A DNA stretch of 32,348 nucleotides from DASTCC01 sp035711465. Its GTDB lineage: Bacteria; Acidobacteriota; Vicinamibacteria; Vicinamibacterales; SCN-69-37. Positions 1 to 7,713 of this stretch are shown one piece after another. Under the pieces are notes generated by a model. The model saw only the letters and a list, made by a program, of their open reading frames with translations, searched no databases and was not told the DNA's origin. The DNA is taken from assembly GCA_035711465.1 (NCBI GenBank), contig DASTCC010000080.1:1-32348 (forward strand), in the 5' to 3' direction. Position numbers and translations under genes: made by a program. How positions within the stretch are numbered: position 1 is the first letter of the stretch; each line of letters begins with the position of its first letter.

Positions 1-786
1 GTTCTGCACAACGGCGTCGGCGTGACCGGCTCGGGATCCGATTCGGCCACCATCGATCAGGACAACGGCCTCGACGTGCGCTGGCGATTCCCCGGCTCGG
101 GCGGCCGGCACGAGTTCGTCGCCACCTACCGCGCCGCGGCGGTGCTGTTTCGCAGCGGTCATCGCGGCCGGTTGGCGTGGCCGATCGCGCCGCTGACGCC
201 CGCGATGAACGTGCCGGCGACCACGGTGACGCTGACGCTGCCACCGGGCGTGTCGATCTATGACGGTCCACGCATCGTGGGCGAGGGCTGGCAATCCAGT
301 CCGCCGGGCGCTGTGACGACGTTTCAGAAGCAGAGCAGCCCCGCCCACGAGTCCGCGACGCTCGTCGCCGAGTTCTCCGTCGACACTTTCAGCATCCCGG
401 AGCCCCAGTGGCAGCGGCACGCCGATCGCTCGAGCGAGCTGATGCCGGCGTGGGTCTCGAGCGGGATCTTCATCCTCGTCTCCGCCTGGGGCGCGCTGTT
501 CATGCTTCGACTGCACTATCGCTCGACGCCGATCGACGATGCCCAGGCGCGCGCGGCCGAGCAGGCCCTCGTGGTCCGCGGCCTGCGCGTGGCGGGCATC
601 AGCGTCGTGGTCTTCGGCGTGCTCTGCGCGCTGGCGGTGCCGTGGCTGATGTCGTCCTTCGGGCGCTGGCCCTACGTGCTTCCGGCGAGCATCGTGGTCG
701 CCGGGCTCTGGCTGATCGTGGCCGGCATGCGCTTCCGGATGGCGGCGCCGGCCGGCGTCCCGCAGGTCGAGCGATCCGGTCAGTAG
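1..786 (+). CDS. Membrane protein, 3' part of gene (DUF2207-like)
   Basis: The reading frame is open from base 1, so the gene starts upstream and only the last 261 residues are seen. The first ~140 residues look like an extracytoplasmic beta-rich domain, with a stretch resembling the DUF2207 exported domain (a Tyr-Arg-containing strand, then a Trp-Pro-Ile strand and a Leu-Pro-Pro-Gly turn). Three hydrophobic segments follow, near residues 152-170, 198-218 and 228-246, ending in a short cytoplasmic tail. No catalytic motif is visible. The stop overlaps the stop of the convergent reductase gene by 7 nt, so no terminator separates them. Membrane location is well supported; the DUF2207 assignment is tentative and rests on general resemblance only. 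Confidence 0.7.
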   Translation, partial: VLHNGVGVTGSGSDSATIDQDNGLDVRWRFPGSGGRHEFVATYRAAAVLFRSGHRGRLAWPIAPLTPAMNVPATTVTLTLPPGVSIYDGPRIVGEGWQSSPPGAVTTFQKQSSPAHESATLVAEFSVDTFSIPEPQWQRHADRSSELMPAWVSSGIFILVSAWGALFMLRLHYRSTPIDDAQARAAEQALVVRGLRVAGISVVVFGVLCALAVPWLMSSFGRWPYVLPASIVVAGLWLIVAGMRFRMAAPAGVPQVERSGQ

Positions 787-1916
787 ACGTCGCGTTTGTA
801 GCGTTTGGTCTTGCGCAGGTTCTCGACGTAGTCGCGCGCCGCGTCGTCCGACAACCCGCCCTCGCGCTGCGCGATCGCGTGCAGCTCGCGCTCGACGTCC
901 GCGGCCATCCGCTCCTTGTCGCCGCAGACGAAGAACTCGGCGCCGCTCTCGAGGCTGTGCCACAGGTCGCGCGACTGCGCGCGCATCCGATGCTGGACGT
1001 AGATCTTTTCCGGCTGGTCGCGCGAGAACGCGACGTCGAGACGGAGGAACCCGTCTTTCACGTACCCGGCGAGCTCCTGCTCGTAGAAGAAGTCGCTGGC
1101 GCGATGCTGCTCGCCGAAAAACAGCCAGTTGGCGCCGGTCGCGCCGGTGGCGCGTCGTTCCTCGATGAACGCGCGGAAGGGCGCCAGGCCGGTCCCCGGG
1201 CCGACCATGATCATCGGCACGGCGCCGTCGGCCGTCATCGCGAAGTGCTTCTGCTGATTCTGCAGATACATGCGCGCCGATGCGCCCGCTGGCCAGCGCT
1301 CGGCCAGCCACGTCGAGGCGACGCCGATTCGCTCGCGGCCGCGGATGCCGTAGCGCACCGACACGACCAGCAGGTGGACTTCCGCCGGGTGCGCCTTCAG
1401 GCTCGACGCGATCGAGTAGAGGCGGGGCAGCGTCTTGCGCAGGCTCTCGACGAGCTCGACGACGGTGAGCCGCGCCTGCGGATGCATCTCGAGCAGATCG
1501 AGCACGTCGTGCGCTTCGTTCCAGCCGCCGACGAAATGCTTGTACTGCTCGGCGTTCGCGCGATCGAGCAGCGGCGCCAGATCGGCAGCGCCGCGCGCGA
1601 TCAACAACTCGAAGAGCTTGCGGCTCGGTGTCGCCAGGTTGAAGTGATCGATCAGCGCCTGGCGCGCCGGCAGCGTGACGCCTTCACCCGCCGGCATCGG
1701 GGTCTCGGGATCGCCGTCGCATGCGGCGAGGATGCGATCGACCAGCGCCGGATCGTTCTGCGGATGGATGCCGAGCGCGTCGCCGGGAAGGTACTGCGCT
1801 TCTGGATCGTCGATCTCGATCTCGTGGTGTCGTGTGTCCTTGCCTGAGGTCGGGCCGGTCAGCCTGGTGTTGATGAGGTGCCGGCCCGTGAAGTAGTGCT
1901 TGAGATCCCCCGCCAT
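780..1916 (-). CDS. CysJ-like FAD/NADPH flavoprotein reductase (no flavodoxin domain)
   Basis: A 378-residue ferredoxin-NADP reductase-type protein matching the C-terminal half of sulfite reductase flavoprotein (CysJ). Visible motifs in order: FAD-binding RLYSIASS at 165-172, NADPH phosphate motif GPGTGLAPFRAF at 239-250, the WLFFGEQH strand at 264-271, the CGD nicotinamide motif at 331-333, and a C-terminal KRDVY as in CysJ. The N-terminal flavodoxin domain of full-length CysJ is absent, so electrons from NADPH via FAD would have to pass to a separate carrier or directly to a partner. It lies 45 bp downstream of the sugar kinase on the same strand, so the two are probably cotranscribed. There is no clear Shine-Dalgarno; a TAGGCTATTCT stretch sits just upstream. 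The fold is certain; the physiological acceptor (sulfite reductase or other) is not. Confidence 0.92.
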   Translation of the reverse strand: MAGDLKHYFTGRHLINTRLTGPTSGKDTRHHEIEIDDPEAQYLPGDALGIHPQNDPALVDRILAACDGDPETPMPAGEGVTLPARQALIDHFNLATPSRKLFELLIARGAADLAPLLDRANAEQYKHFVGGWNEAHDVLDLLEMHPQARLTVVELVESLRKTLPRLYSIASSLKAHPAEVHLLVVSVRYGIRGRERIGVASTWLAERWPAGASARMYLQNQQKHFAMTADGAVPMIMVGPGTGLAPFRAFIEERRATGATGANWLFFGEQHRASDFFYEQELAGYVKDGFLRLDVAFSRDQPEKIYVQHRMRAQSRDLWHSLESGAEFFVCGDKERMAADVERELHAIAQREGGLSDDAARDYVENLRKTKRYKRDVY

Positions 1917-1961
1917 CCGTTGGCGCAGAATAGCCTAAAACCTCGCCGGCTGCGCCGCGAA

Positions 1962-2903
1962 TCAGACGCGCGCGTCGAGATACTGCGGGACCTGCAGACG
2001 ATTGGCGGCGAGCGCGAGCGCCAGATGCACCGCGCCCTGCGCCGGCTCGACGCCGAGCGCACGCACCGACGCGTGCGGCAGCCGCTCGGCCAGACGGCGG
2101 CGCAGCTCGGCGTCGAGGCGCGGCATGGCGCGGAAGAGATTGCCGGCCAACACCACCGGCCCTTGCGGCATCTGCAGCTGATCGGCGACCGACGTCGTGG
2201 CCGCCGCGAGCTCTTCGGCGGCGTCGCTGACGATCGCCGCCGCGATCGCGTCGCCGGCGTTGGCGGCGCGCTCGACGATCGACGCGAGCGCCGCGATGGT
2301 CACCGGCCGCGCGCCGCGCGCGTAGACCTCGTGCACGAGCTGCTGGGCGCGCTCGATCTGGTAGCGCTCGAGCACCAGCGTCGAGAGCGTCGTCGCCGGT
2401 CCGCGGCCGTCGGAGGCTCGCATCACCGCGTGCAGCGCCCGTCGGCCGATCCAGTAACCGCTGCCTTCGTCGCCGAGCACGTGCCCCCAGCCGCCGGCCC
2501 GCGCCGCGCGGCCGTTGGCGTCGCGTCCGTAGGCGATCGAGCCGGTGCCGGCGACGAGCACGACGCCGGGCGTGTCGGGCAGCCCCGCTTCGAGCGCGAT
2601 CAACGCGTCGTTGACGACGAGCGATCGCGCGCCGCGGCCGATGCGCGCGAGAATCGCGCGGATGGTGTCGGCCTCGCCGGGCCGATCGACGCCGGCCATG
2701 CCGACGCAGATCGCCGTCAGCGGTCCGGGCTGCGACGCGAGCGCGCGTTCGATGACCTCGTGGAGGGTCTTCTCGACCTCGAGCTCGCCCATGGTCTGCA
2801 GGTTGGCGCCGGCACCGCGTACTTCGAGCAGCACCCGCGCATCCGGGCCGGCCAGCTGCCCGATGGTCTTCGTGCCGCCGGCGTCGATGCCGAGGACGAG
2901 CAT
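1962..2903 (-). CDS. BadF/BadG/BcrA/BcrD-type ATPase, probable N-acetylglucosamine kinase
   Basis: A 313-residue protein of the ASKHA fold. It opens with LGIDAGGTKT (residues 3-12), the phosphate-1 loop. The middle carries VGMAGVDRPGE, then VAGTGS (phosphate-2) followed by GWGHVLGDEGSGYWIG, the combination typical of GlcNAc kinases and their BadF/BadG relatives. A late VVLAGNLF segment corresponds to the adenosine-binding loop. Likely role: ATP-dependent phosphorylation of an amino sugar, for instance in recycling of cell-wall sugars. The frame is open much further upstream, but conserved sequence begins only at the ATG at 2903, and earlier starts would run through the divergent sulfatase gene. 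A TAGGCT hexamer ends 7 nt before the ATG with no Shine-Dalgarno, so the transcript may be leaderless. The downstream reductase is probably in the same operon. Confidence 0.9.
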   Translation of the reverse strand: MLVLGIDAGGTKTIGQLAGPDARVLLEVRGAGANLQTMGELEVEKTLHEVIERALASQPGPLTAICVGMAGVDRPGEADTIRAILARIGRGARSLVVNDALIALEAGLPDTPGVVLVAGTGSIAYGRDANGRAARAGGWGHVLGDEGSGYWIGRRALHAVMRASDGRGPATTLSTLVLERYQIERAQQLVHEVYARGARPVTIAALASIVERAANAGDAIAAAIVSDAAEELAAATTSVADQLQMPQGPVVLAGNLFRAMPRLDAELRRRLAERLPHASVRALGVEPAQGAVHLALALAANRLQVPQYLDARV

Positions 2904-2967
2904 CGCGGATAGCCTACCCGATCGGCCCGGGCCGCGGACCGCCGGCCCGGCGCGATACGATGCAGGC
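2904..2967. promoter_or_regulatory. Divergent promoter region with two start-proximal TAnnnT hexamers
   Basis: These 64 bp separate two divergent genes. For the minus gene, TAGGCT (reverse complement of 2911-2916) ends 7 nt before the ATG at 2903. For the plus gene, TACGAT at 2956-2961 ends 6 nt before the GTG at 2968. A -10 box at that distance places the transcription start at the start codon, and neither gene has a Shine-Dalgarno. No good -35 element is seen on either side. Leaderless transcription is an inference from spacing. Confidence 0.45.
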
Positions 2968-4983
2968 GTGCGCCGGTCCTGGCCGTTTCTCGTGCTGTTC
3001 GCGATCGGCGTCGCGGCGTGCGATCGACGTCCGGGCCCGGGGGCGACGGCGTCAACGGAACGGCCGTCCGTCCTGCTCGTGACGCTCGACACGACTCGGG
3101 CGGATTCGATCGGGCCTGGCGCGGCGGAAATCTCGACGCCGGTCTTCAATGCGATCGCCGCCGCCGGGCGGCAGTTCCGGCAGGCGTATGCCACCGTGCC
3201 CGAGACGCTGCCGTCGCACGCGTCGATGATGACCGGCCTCTATCCGGCGGGCCACGGCGTTCACGAGAATGCCCGCGTCGTTCCCGCCGGACACGAGCTG
3301 CTTGCCGAACGGCTGAAGGCCGCTCGATACCGGACGAGCGCGTTCGTGTCGTCGTTCGTGCTGGCGCGGCGTTTCGGCCTTGCGCGCGGCTTCGACGTGT
3401 ATGACGACGATCTGCCGGATGGCAGCGTCGAGCGATCCGCGTCGGCAACAACGGATCGGGCGATCGCCGACCTCGGCATGCCGTCAGACCAGCCGCGGTT
3501 CGTGTGGGTGCATTACTTCGATGCCCATGCGCCGTACGCGCCGCCCGATCCGTTCGCGAAGACGCACGCCGCCGCGCCGTACCTCGGTGAGATCGCCTAC
3601 GTCGATCAGCAGCTTGGACGATTGCTGGATGCGTTCAATCGACTCTCCGGTCCACGCGCCATCGTCGTCGTCGCGGATCATGGCGAGGGGCTCGGCGAGC
3701 ATGGCGAAGCGCAACACGGGCATCTGCTGTATCAGTCGACGATGCACGTGCCGCTCGTCGTCAGCGGCCCGGGCGTTGCTGTCGGCGCCGACGAACAGCC
3801 GGTGAGCATCCGCCGGGTGTTCCACACCATTCTCGATTTCGCCGGACTCGGCGACGCGAACAGCTTGCGGCGTCCCTCCACTGAAGCGGTCCTGGGCGAA
3901 GCGATGAAGCCGTTTCTCGAATACGGCTGGCAGCCGCAGGTGATGGCGCTGTTCGGCCGCCGCAAAGCGATCCTCACCGGCACCCTGGAGCTCTACGACG
4001 TCGCCGCCGACCCGAAGGAGACACGCAATCTCGCGTCCGCCGAGACGCTGTCGGCGAGCGAGCGGAAGACGATCGAGGAATACCCGGTGCCGGCGCCGGG
4101 CGCGCCGCCGGCGACCGCATCGCTCGACCCGGCCGCGCGCGAGAAGCTGGCGAGTCTCGGCTACGTCGGCGCAACGGCCAGGCCGATCGTGCGCCGCGAC
4201 GCGCCGCGGCCCGTCGACATGACGGCGGTGCTGACGATGATCGAACAGGCCTCGACGTTGTTCGTGCGCGAGCGCTACGCCGAAGTGATTCCCGTGCTCG
4301 AACGGATCCTCGAGCGCGATCCGCAGAACCTCGACGCGGCGCTGCGCCTGGCCACGGCACATTCCTCGCTCGGGCACGATCGTCAGGCGGTTGCGGCCTT
4401 CGATCTGGCCGCGGCAATCGCACCGCGATCGGCCGACGTCAAGGTCTACCTGGCGCTGCACTACGCGCGCGGGACGGAGTGGCCGAAGGCCGCGCCGATG
4501 CTCGAAGCCGCCCTCGCCGACTCGCCCGATCGACTCCCGGTGATGGAAGCGCTGGCGCGGATCCGCGAGCGTCAGGGACGCGACGCCGACGCGACGGCGC
4601 TGTGGGCCCGCGTGTTCACGCTCAGGCCACCCACCGCCGCGGAGGCGATCGCCGCCGGCACGTTATCGATGCGCGCCGGGCAGACGGCCGCCGCGATCGG
4701 GTTCTTCGAGACCGCAAGACGCCAGCAGGGCGCGGCATTCGCACGCGACCTCGAGCTCGGTGTGCTGTATCTTGCAGACCGTCAGCTCACGCAGGCGCGC
4801 GACGCGCTCGATCGCGTCCCGTCCACGCATCCCGAGTATCCGATGGCGCTCTTCAAGCGCGCGCAGGCGAGCGTGCTGCTGCAGGAACCCGACCACGCGG
4901 CCCGCATCCAGCGGGCCCGCGACCGCGCCGACGCGACGACGCGATCGTTGATTGCCAAGGAGCGGTTGTTTCAGGGTAAGTGA
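2968..4983 (+). CDS. Sulfatase-like (alkaline phosphatase superfamily) lipoprotein with C-terminal TPR repeats
   Basis: 671 residues from a GTG start. Residues 1-18 are a lipoprotein signal peptide ending VAAC, so the protein is probably anchored to a membrane at Cys18. Residues ~33-390 are a sulfatase-fold hydrolase: metal-binding LVTLDTTRAD (37-46), the nucleophile region ETLPSHASMMTGLYP (79-93), and ADHGEGLGEHGE (236-247) for the second half of the metal site. In true sulfatases the nucleophile motif is C/S-x-P-S-R with a formylglycine; here the aligned residue is Thr80 (T-L-P-S-H), as in phosphotransferases and phosphodiesterases of the superfamily. Residues ~410-670 form helical tetratricopeptide-like repeats. 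Substrate is unknown: phosphate or sulfate esters or a lipid head group are possible. The frame is open far upstream, but the signal peptide fixes the GTG at 2968. Confidence 0.88.
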   Translation: MRRSWPFLVLFAIGVAACDRRPGPGATASTERPSVLLVTLDTTRADSIGPGAAEISTPVFNAIAAAGRQFRQAYATVPETLPSHASMMTGLYPAGHGVHENARVVPAGHELLAERLKAARYRTSAFVSSFVLARRFGLARGFDVYDDDLPDGSVERSASATTDRAIADLGMPSDQPRFVWVHYFDAHAPYAPPDPFAKTHAAAPYLGEIAYVDQQLGRLLDAFNRLSGPRAIVVVADHGEGLGEHGEAQHGHLLYQSTMHVPLVVSGPGVAVGADEQPVSIRRVFHTILDFAGLGDANSLRRPSTEAVLGEAMKPFLEYGWQPQVMALFGRRKAILTGTLELYDVAADPKETRNLASAETLSASERKTIEEYPVPAPGAPPATASLDPAAREKLASLGYVGATARPIVRRDAPRPVDMTAVLTMIEQASTLFVRERYAEVIPVLERILERDPQNLDAALRLATAHSSLGHDRQAVAAFDLAAAIAPRSADVKVYLALHYARGTEWPKAAPMLEAALADSPDRLPVMEALARIRERQGRDADATALWARVFTLRPPTAAEAIAAGTLSMRAGQTAAAIGFFETARRQQGAAFARDLELGVLYLADRQLTQARDALDRVPSTHPEYPMALFKRAQASVLLQEPDHAARIQRARDRADATTRSLIAKERLFQGK

Positions 4984-5172
4984 CGAAGGTTGGGGCGACC
5001 GGCGGGCCGCACCGTGACTGAGATGGCAGCGTAACCGTTCGATTATCGGAGGTTGAACGGCGGCCCCAACCGCACCCACCGACAGCCGCGGACAGTTCCG
5101 CACTCAGCGGGAATAATTTCGCGGTTGTCAAGAACCTTCACGGGGCCTTGCCGGGAATGAGGGTGGCACAGC

Positions 5173-5189
5173 GGTTGCTGAAAGCAACC
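5173..5189 (+). other. Small hairpin just upstream of a ribosome binding site
   Basis: GGTTGCT (5173-5179) and AGCAACC (5183-5189) form a perfect 7-bp stem with a GAA loop, five bases before the GGAGG (5194-5198) that serves the permease start at 5206. It could affect translation or mRNA stability. The rest of 4984-5205 holds no gene that I can support; a 9-bp inverted pair (4988-4996 and 5063-5071) lies in it, too far apart to interpret. Confidence 0.35.
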
Positions 5190-5205
5190 CCGTGGAGGCC
5201 GCTCG

Positions 5206-7578
5206 ATGTGGAACTGGCTTCAAGACATTCGACTAGGAGCGCGGTCGATCGGACGGGCGAAAGGTTTTGCCGCGTCCGCTATTGGGACGATGGCGATCGC
5301 AATTGCCGCAACGGTGACCATCTTCACAGTTGTCGACCGCGTGCTCCTTCGGCCACTTCCTTTCACCGGCGCCGAACGTGTGGTTCAGCTGTGTGAGACG
5401 AGCGCATCAACCGCCGGATATTGCTCCGTCTCGCCGCTGAACATCGAGGACCTCGCGCGCGGGGCGACCCACATCGAGGTGGCCGGTGTTGCGAGGACGC
5501 AGTCGGTTGCTGCTGAGATCGGAGGCGAACGTATTCGATTGTCGGGAGCCTTTGTGACTGCAGGTCTCTTCGATACCCTCGCCCTTAGGCCCGTGGCTGG
5601 CCGACTGTTGACGAGCGAAGACCTGGCAGCCGGCCCCAACCAGGTCGCGGTTGTGAGCCATGACTTCTGGCGCCATCGTCTCGGAGCTGCGCCAGACGCC
5701 GTCGGGAGCATTCTCCACGCTGATGGCAAAGACATTCGTATCGTGGGTGTGCTTTCCAGCGCCTTCGCCATCCCCGAACTGCGCGGCATCGACCTATGGA
5801 GACCGATCAGTGCCAGCCCGGACGACCCAGGCAATCGAGCCTGGCGCGGGTTCAGCGGCTTCGCTCGGATCAAGAACGGATCTCATCGGGCGCTCGCCGA
5901 CGCCGAACTGCAGGAGCGCTATCGACAACTGGTTTCCGACTACCCAGACGCCAACGCGGGATGGACGCTGCATCTCGAGGATCTGCGTGAACGGCTCGTA
6001 CGTCCGGTACGCCAACCGATTCTGCTCTTTCAGGTCGCCGTGTCATTGCTCCTGCTGATCGCCTGCGCGAATGTTGGCGGCCTGTTGATGATCCGGACCG
6101 CGAGTCGGAGGCCGGAATTCGCCATCCGCAACGCGCTGGGCGCGGGTCGAGGCCGACTGTTGCGTCAGATGTTCGCAGAGGGACTGATCCTCTCCTCAGC
6201 GAGTGCCATCGTCGGCCTTGGCATTGCGGCCCTCACCCTCAGTGCCCTGCGTGGCATTGCCCCCCCGGACATGCCGCGGCTGGCCGAAGTTGGCCTTGAC
6301 GTCCGGATCGTTGTCGTGACGTGTGGGCTCGCGATTCTGATCGCCGGCATATTTGGTGTGTTACCAGTGGGGGGAGGCGGCGTCGTGTCTGCGCTGCGCG
6401 CACAGCGACATGGTGGTAGTGCCCGGGTGTCCCGGATATTTGCGATGGCGCAGCTGGCGTTTGCCTTCGGATTGCTGGCTTCAGCCGGAATGGTTACGCG
6501 CGCGTTTGTGGCGCTGGCTGGCTGGCAACCAGGGTTTGATCGCACGAGACTTGTCACCTCCTGGCTGGTCGCGCCCCCGGATCGTGTGGGATCTATCGAC
6601 GCCGGAGTTGACGCGCTGCTGAATGGTCGAGCATCCACATTGTCATTGGCCGGAGTGGAAGCGGCCGGTCTCGTGTCAGCCGGACCGTTATTCGGAGGGT
6701 CGGAAACCGGCGCGCTGCGGCTAGCTGAATCACCCACAGGCAACCCCTGGACCGTCACCTGGTTCGACGCCGATGAGGGTTACTTCCCCGCATTGGGTGT
6801 TAGAGCGCTGCGAGGTCGGCTCATCGAAGCGACCGACACATTTGGGAGCGAACGCGTAGCGGTTATCAATGACACCCTCGCGCGACAGGTGTTCGGTGAA
6901 GCGAATCCGTTGGGCCGCCGAATTACCGTCGACACGTACACCTCGATCATTGTCGGAGTAGTGCCGACGATACTCACCGCACCCGGGGCGACGCCACGAC
7001 CGGAGGTCTATTGGCCGATCCGGCAATATCGACGGTATGCGGCCTATCTTGTCGTTCGAACCTCGGCGGATACGCCACTGTCCCAAGCGGCCTTGAGCCG
7101 AACCGTGACCACGGCCACGCCGATCCTTGATGTCGGTGCTCCGCGGACGCTCGACACCCGCCTCGCGGATGCGATCGTCGCGCCCCGATTCAGCATGTGG
7201 CTCGCACTGGCATTCGCGCTCGCTGCAGGTGCCGTCGCGTCAACCGGTCTGTACGCCGTAATCGCCGCCGCGGTCGCCGATCGGCGGCATGAAATCGGTG
7301 TGAGGCTTGCCCTGGGGGCCACGCCGCGAAGGATGGCAGCCACATTCATGTGGCAGACGCTGACGCTCATCGCAATCGGCGGCGCGGCGGGTCTGTTGCT
7401 CGTCATTCTCTCTGGTCGAGTACTGACTCGCATGCTGTATGGACTGCCGGCTTTGGATCTGATCGCGATCGTGTCCGCGTATGCATTGCTGACGGTTGCG
7501 GGGTGTCTTGCGGGATATGTGCCGGCGCACCGGACTTATCGCATTGATCCGGTGATTACGTTACGGGGTGACGGTTGA
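5206..7578 (+). CDS. MacB/FtsX-type ABC permease (acidobacterial ADOP family), stand-alone
   Basis: 790 residues with a GGAGG ribosome site 7 nt before the ATG. A transmembrane helix near residues 24-46 is followed by a MacB-like periplasmic domain (~48-265), an FtsX core with three helices around 272-390 (including the LLLIACANVGGLLMIRTA helix and the RNALGAGRGRLLRQ loop), a second periplasmic domain (~450-650), and a closing FtsX core at ~665-785 with HEIGVRLALGATPRRM. No ATPase is encoded nearby, so the partner would have to come from elsewhere. Unlike the permease at 23610 it lacks the N-terminal helical prefix and has no adjacent PadR regulator. Base composition is visibly lower in GC than the flanks, with more T- and A-ending codons, which suggests a different history, possibly transfer. 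Substrate unknown. Confidence 0.9.
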   Translation: MWNWLQDIRLGARSIGRAKGFAASAIGTMAIAIAATVTIFTVVDRVLLRPLPFTGAERVVQLCETSASTAGYCSVSPLNIEDLARGATHIEVAGVARTQSVAAEIGGERIRLSGAFVTAGLFDTLALRPVAGRLLTSEDLAAGPNQVAVVSHDFWRHRLGAAPDAVGSILHADGKDIRIVGVLSSAFAIPELRGIDLWRPISASPDDPGNRAWRGFSGFARIKNGSHRALADAELQERYRQLVSDYPDANAGWTLHLEDLRERLVRPVRQPILLFQVAVSLLLLIACANVGGLLMIRTASRRPEFAIRNALGAGRGRLLRQMFAEGLILSSASAIVGLGIAALTLSALRGIAPPDMPRLAEVGLDVRIVVVTCGLAILIAGIFGVLPVGGGGVVSALRAQRHGGSARVSRIFAMAQLAFAFGLLASAGMVTRAFVALAGWQPGFDRTRLVTSWLVAPPDRVGSIDAGVDALLNGRASTLSLAGVEAAGLVSAGPLFGGSETGALRLAESPTGNPWTVTWFDADEGYFPALGVRALRGRLIEATDTFGSERVAVINDTLARQVFGEANPLGRRITVDTYTSIIVGVVPTILTAPGATPRPEVYWPIRQYRRYAAYLVVRTSADTPLSQAALSRTVTTATPILDVGAPRTLDTRLADAIVAPRFSMWLALAFALAAGAVASTGLYAVIAAAVADRRHEIGVRLALGATPRRMAATFMWQTLTLIAIGGAAGLLLVILSGRVLTRMLYGLPALDLIAIVSAYALLTVAGCLAGYVPAHRTYRIDPVITLRGDG

Positions 7579-7675
7579 TTTCGGCCTCGCGATCAGCGCG
7601 CCGGCGGTGGCGGCCTATAGAGGTTGCGGCTCGACACCTCCAACTTCGCAGCCGCGTCCCGTGGCAAGAACAAGA

Positions 7676-7700
7676 GGGCCCGGCGTTTGTCGCCGGGCCC
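7676..7700 (-). terminator. Intrinsic terminator of the TonB-type receptor gene
   Basis: A perfect 10-bp stem, GGGCCCGGCG (7676-7685) against CGCCGGGCCC (7691-7700), with a 5-nt loop. It begins 13 bp past the receptor stop on the minus strand, and on that strand is followed by a T-rich stretch, TCTTGTTCTTG. It sits between two convergent genes; the plus-strand side lacks a T-tract. The hairpin is certain; function is inferred from position. Confidence 0.75.
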
Positions 7701-7713
7701 GGGCCTGTCGTTG

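Noticed and set aside
408..1847. Plus-strand open frame antisense to the reductase
   Set aside because: The minus strand carries all CysJ-like motifs; the plus frame is Arg/Ala/Asp/Glu-rich shadow text.
4988..5071. Inverted pair GGTTGGGGC / GCCCCAACC after the sulfatase stop
   Set aside because: The arms are 66 nt apart with no T-tract; I cannot support a terminator or element end.
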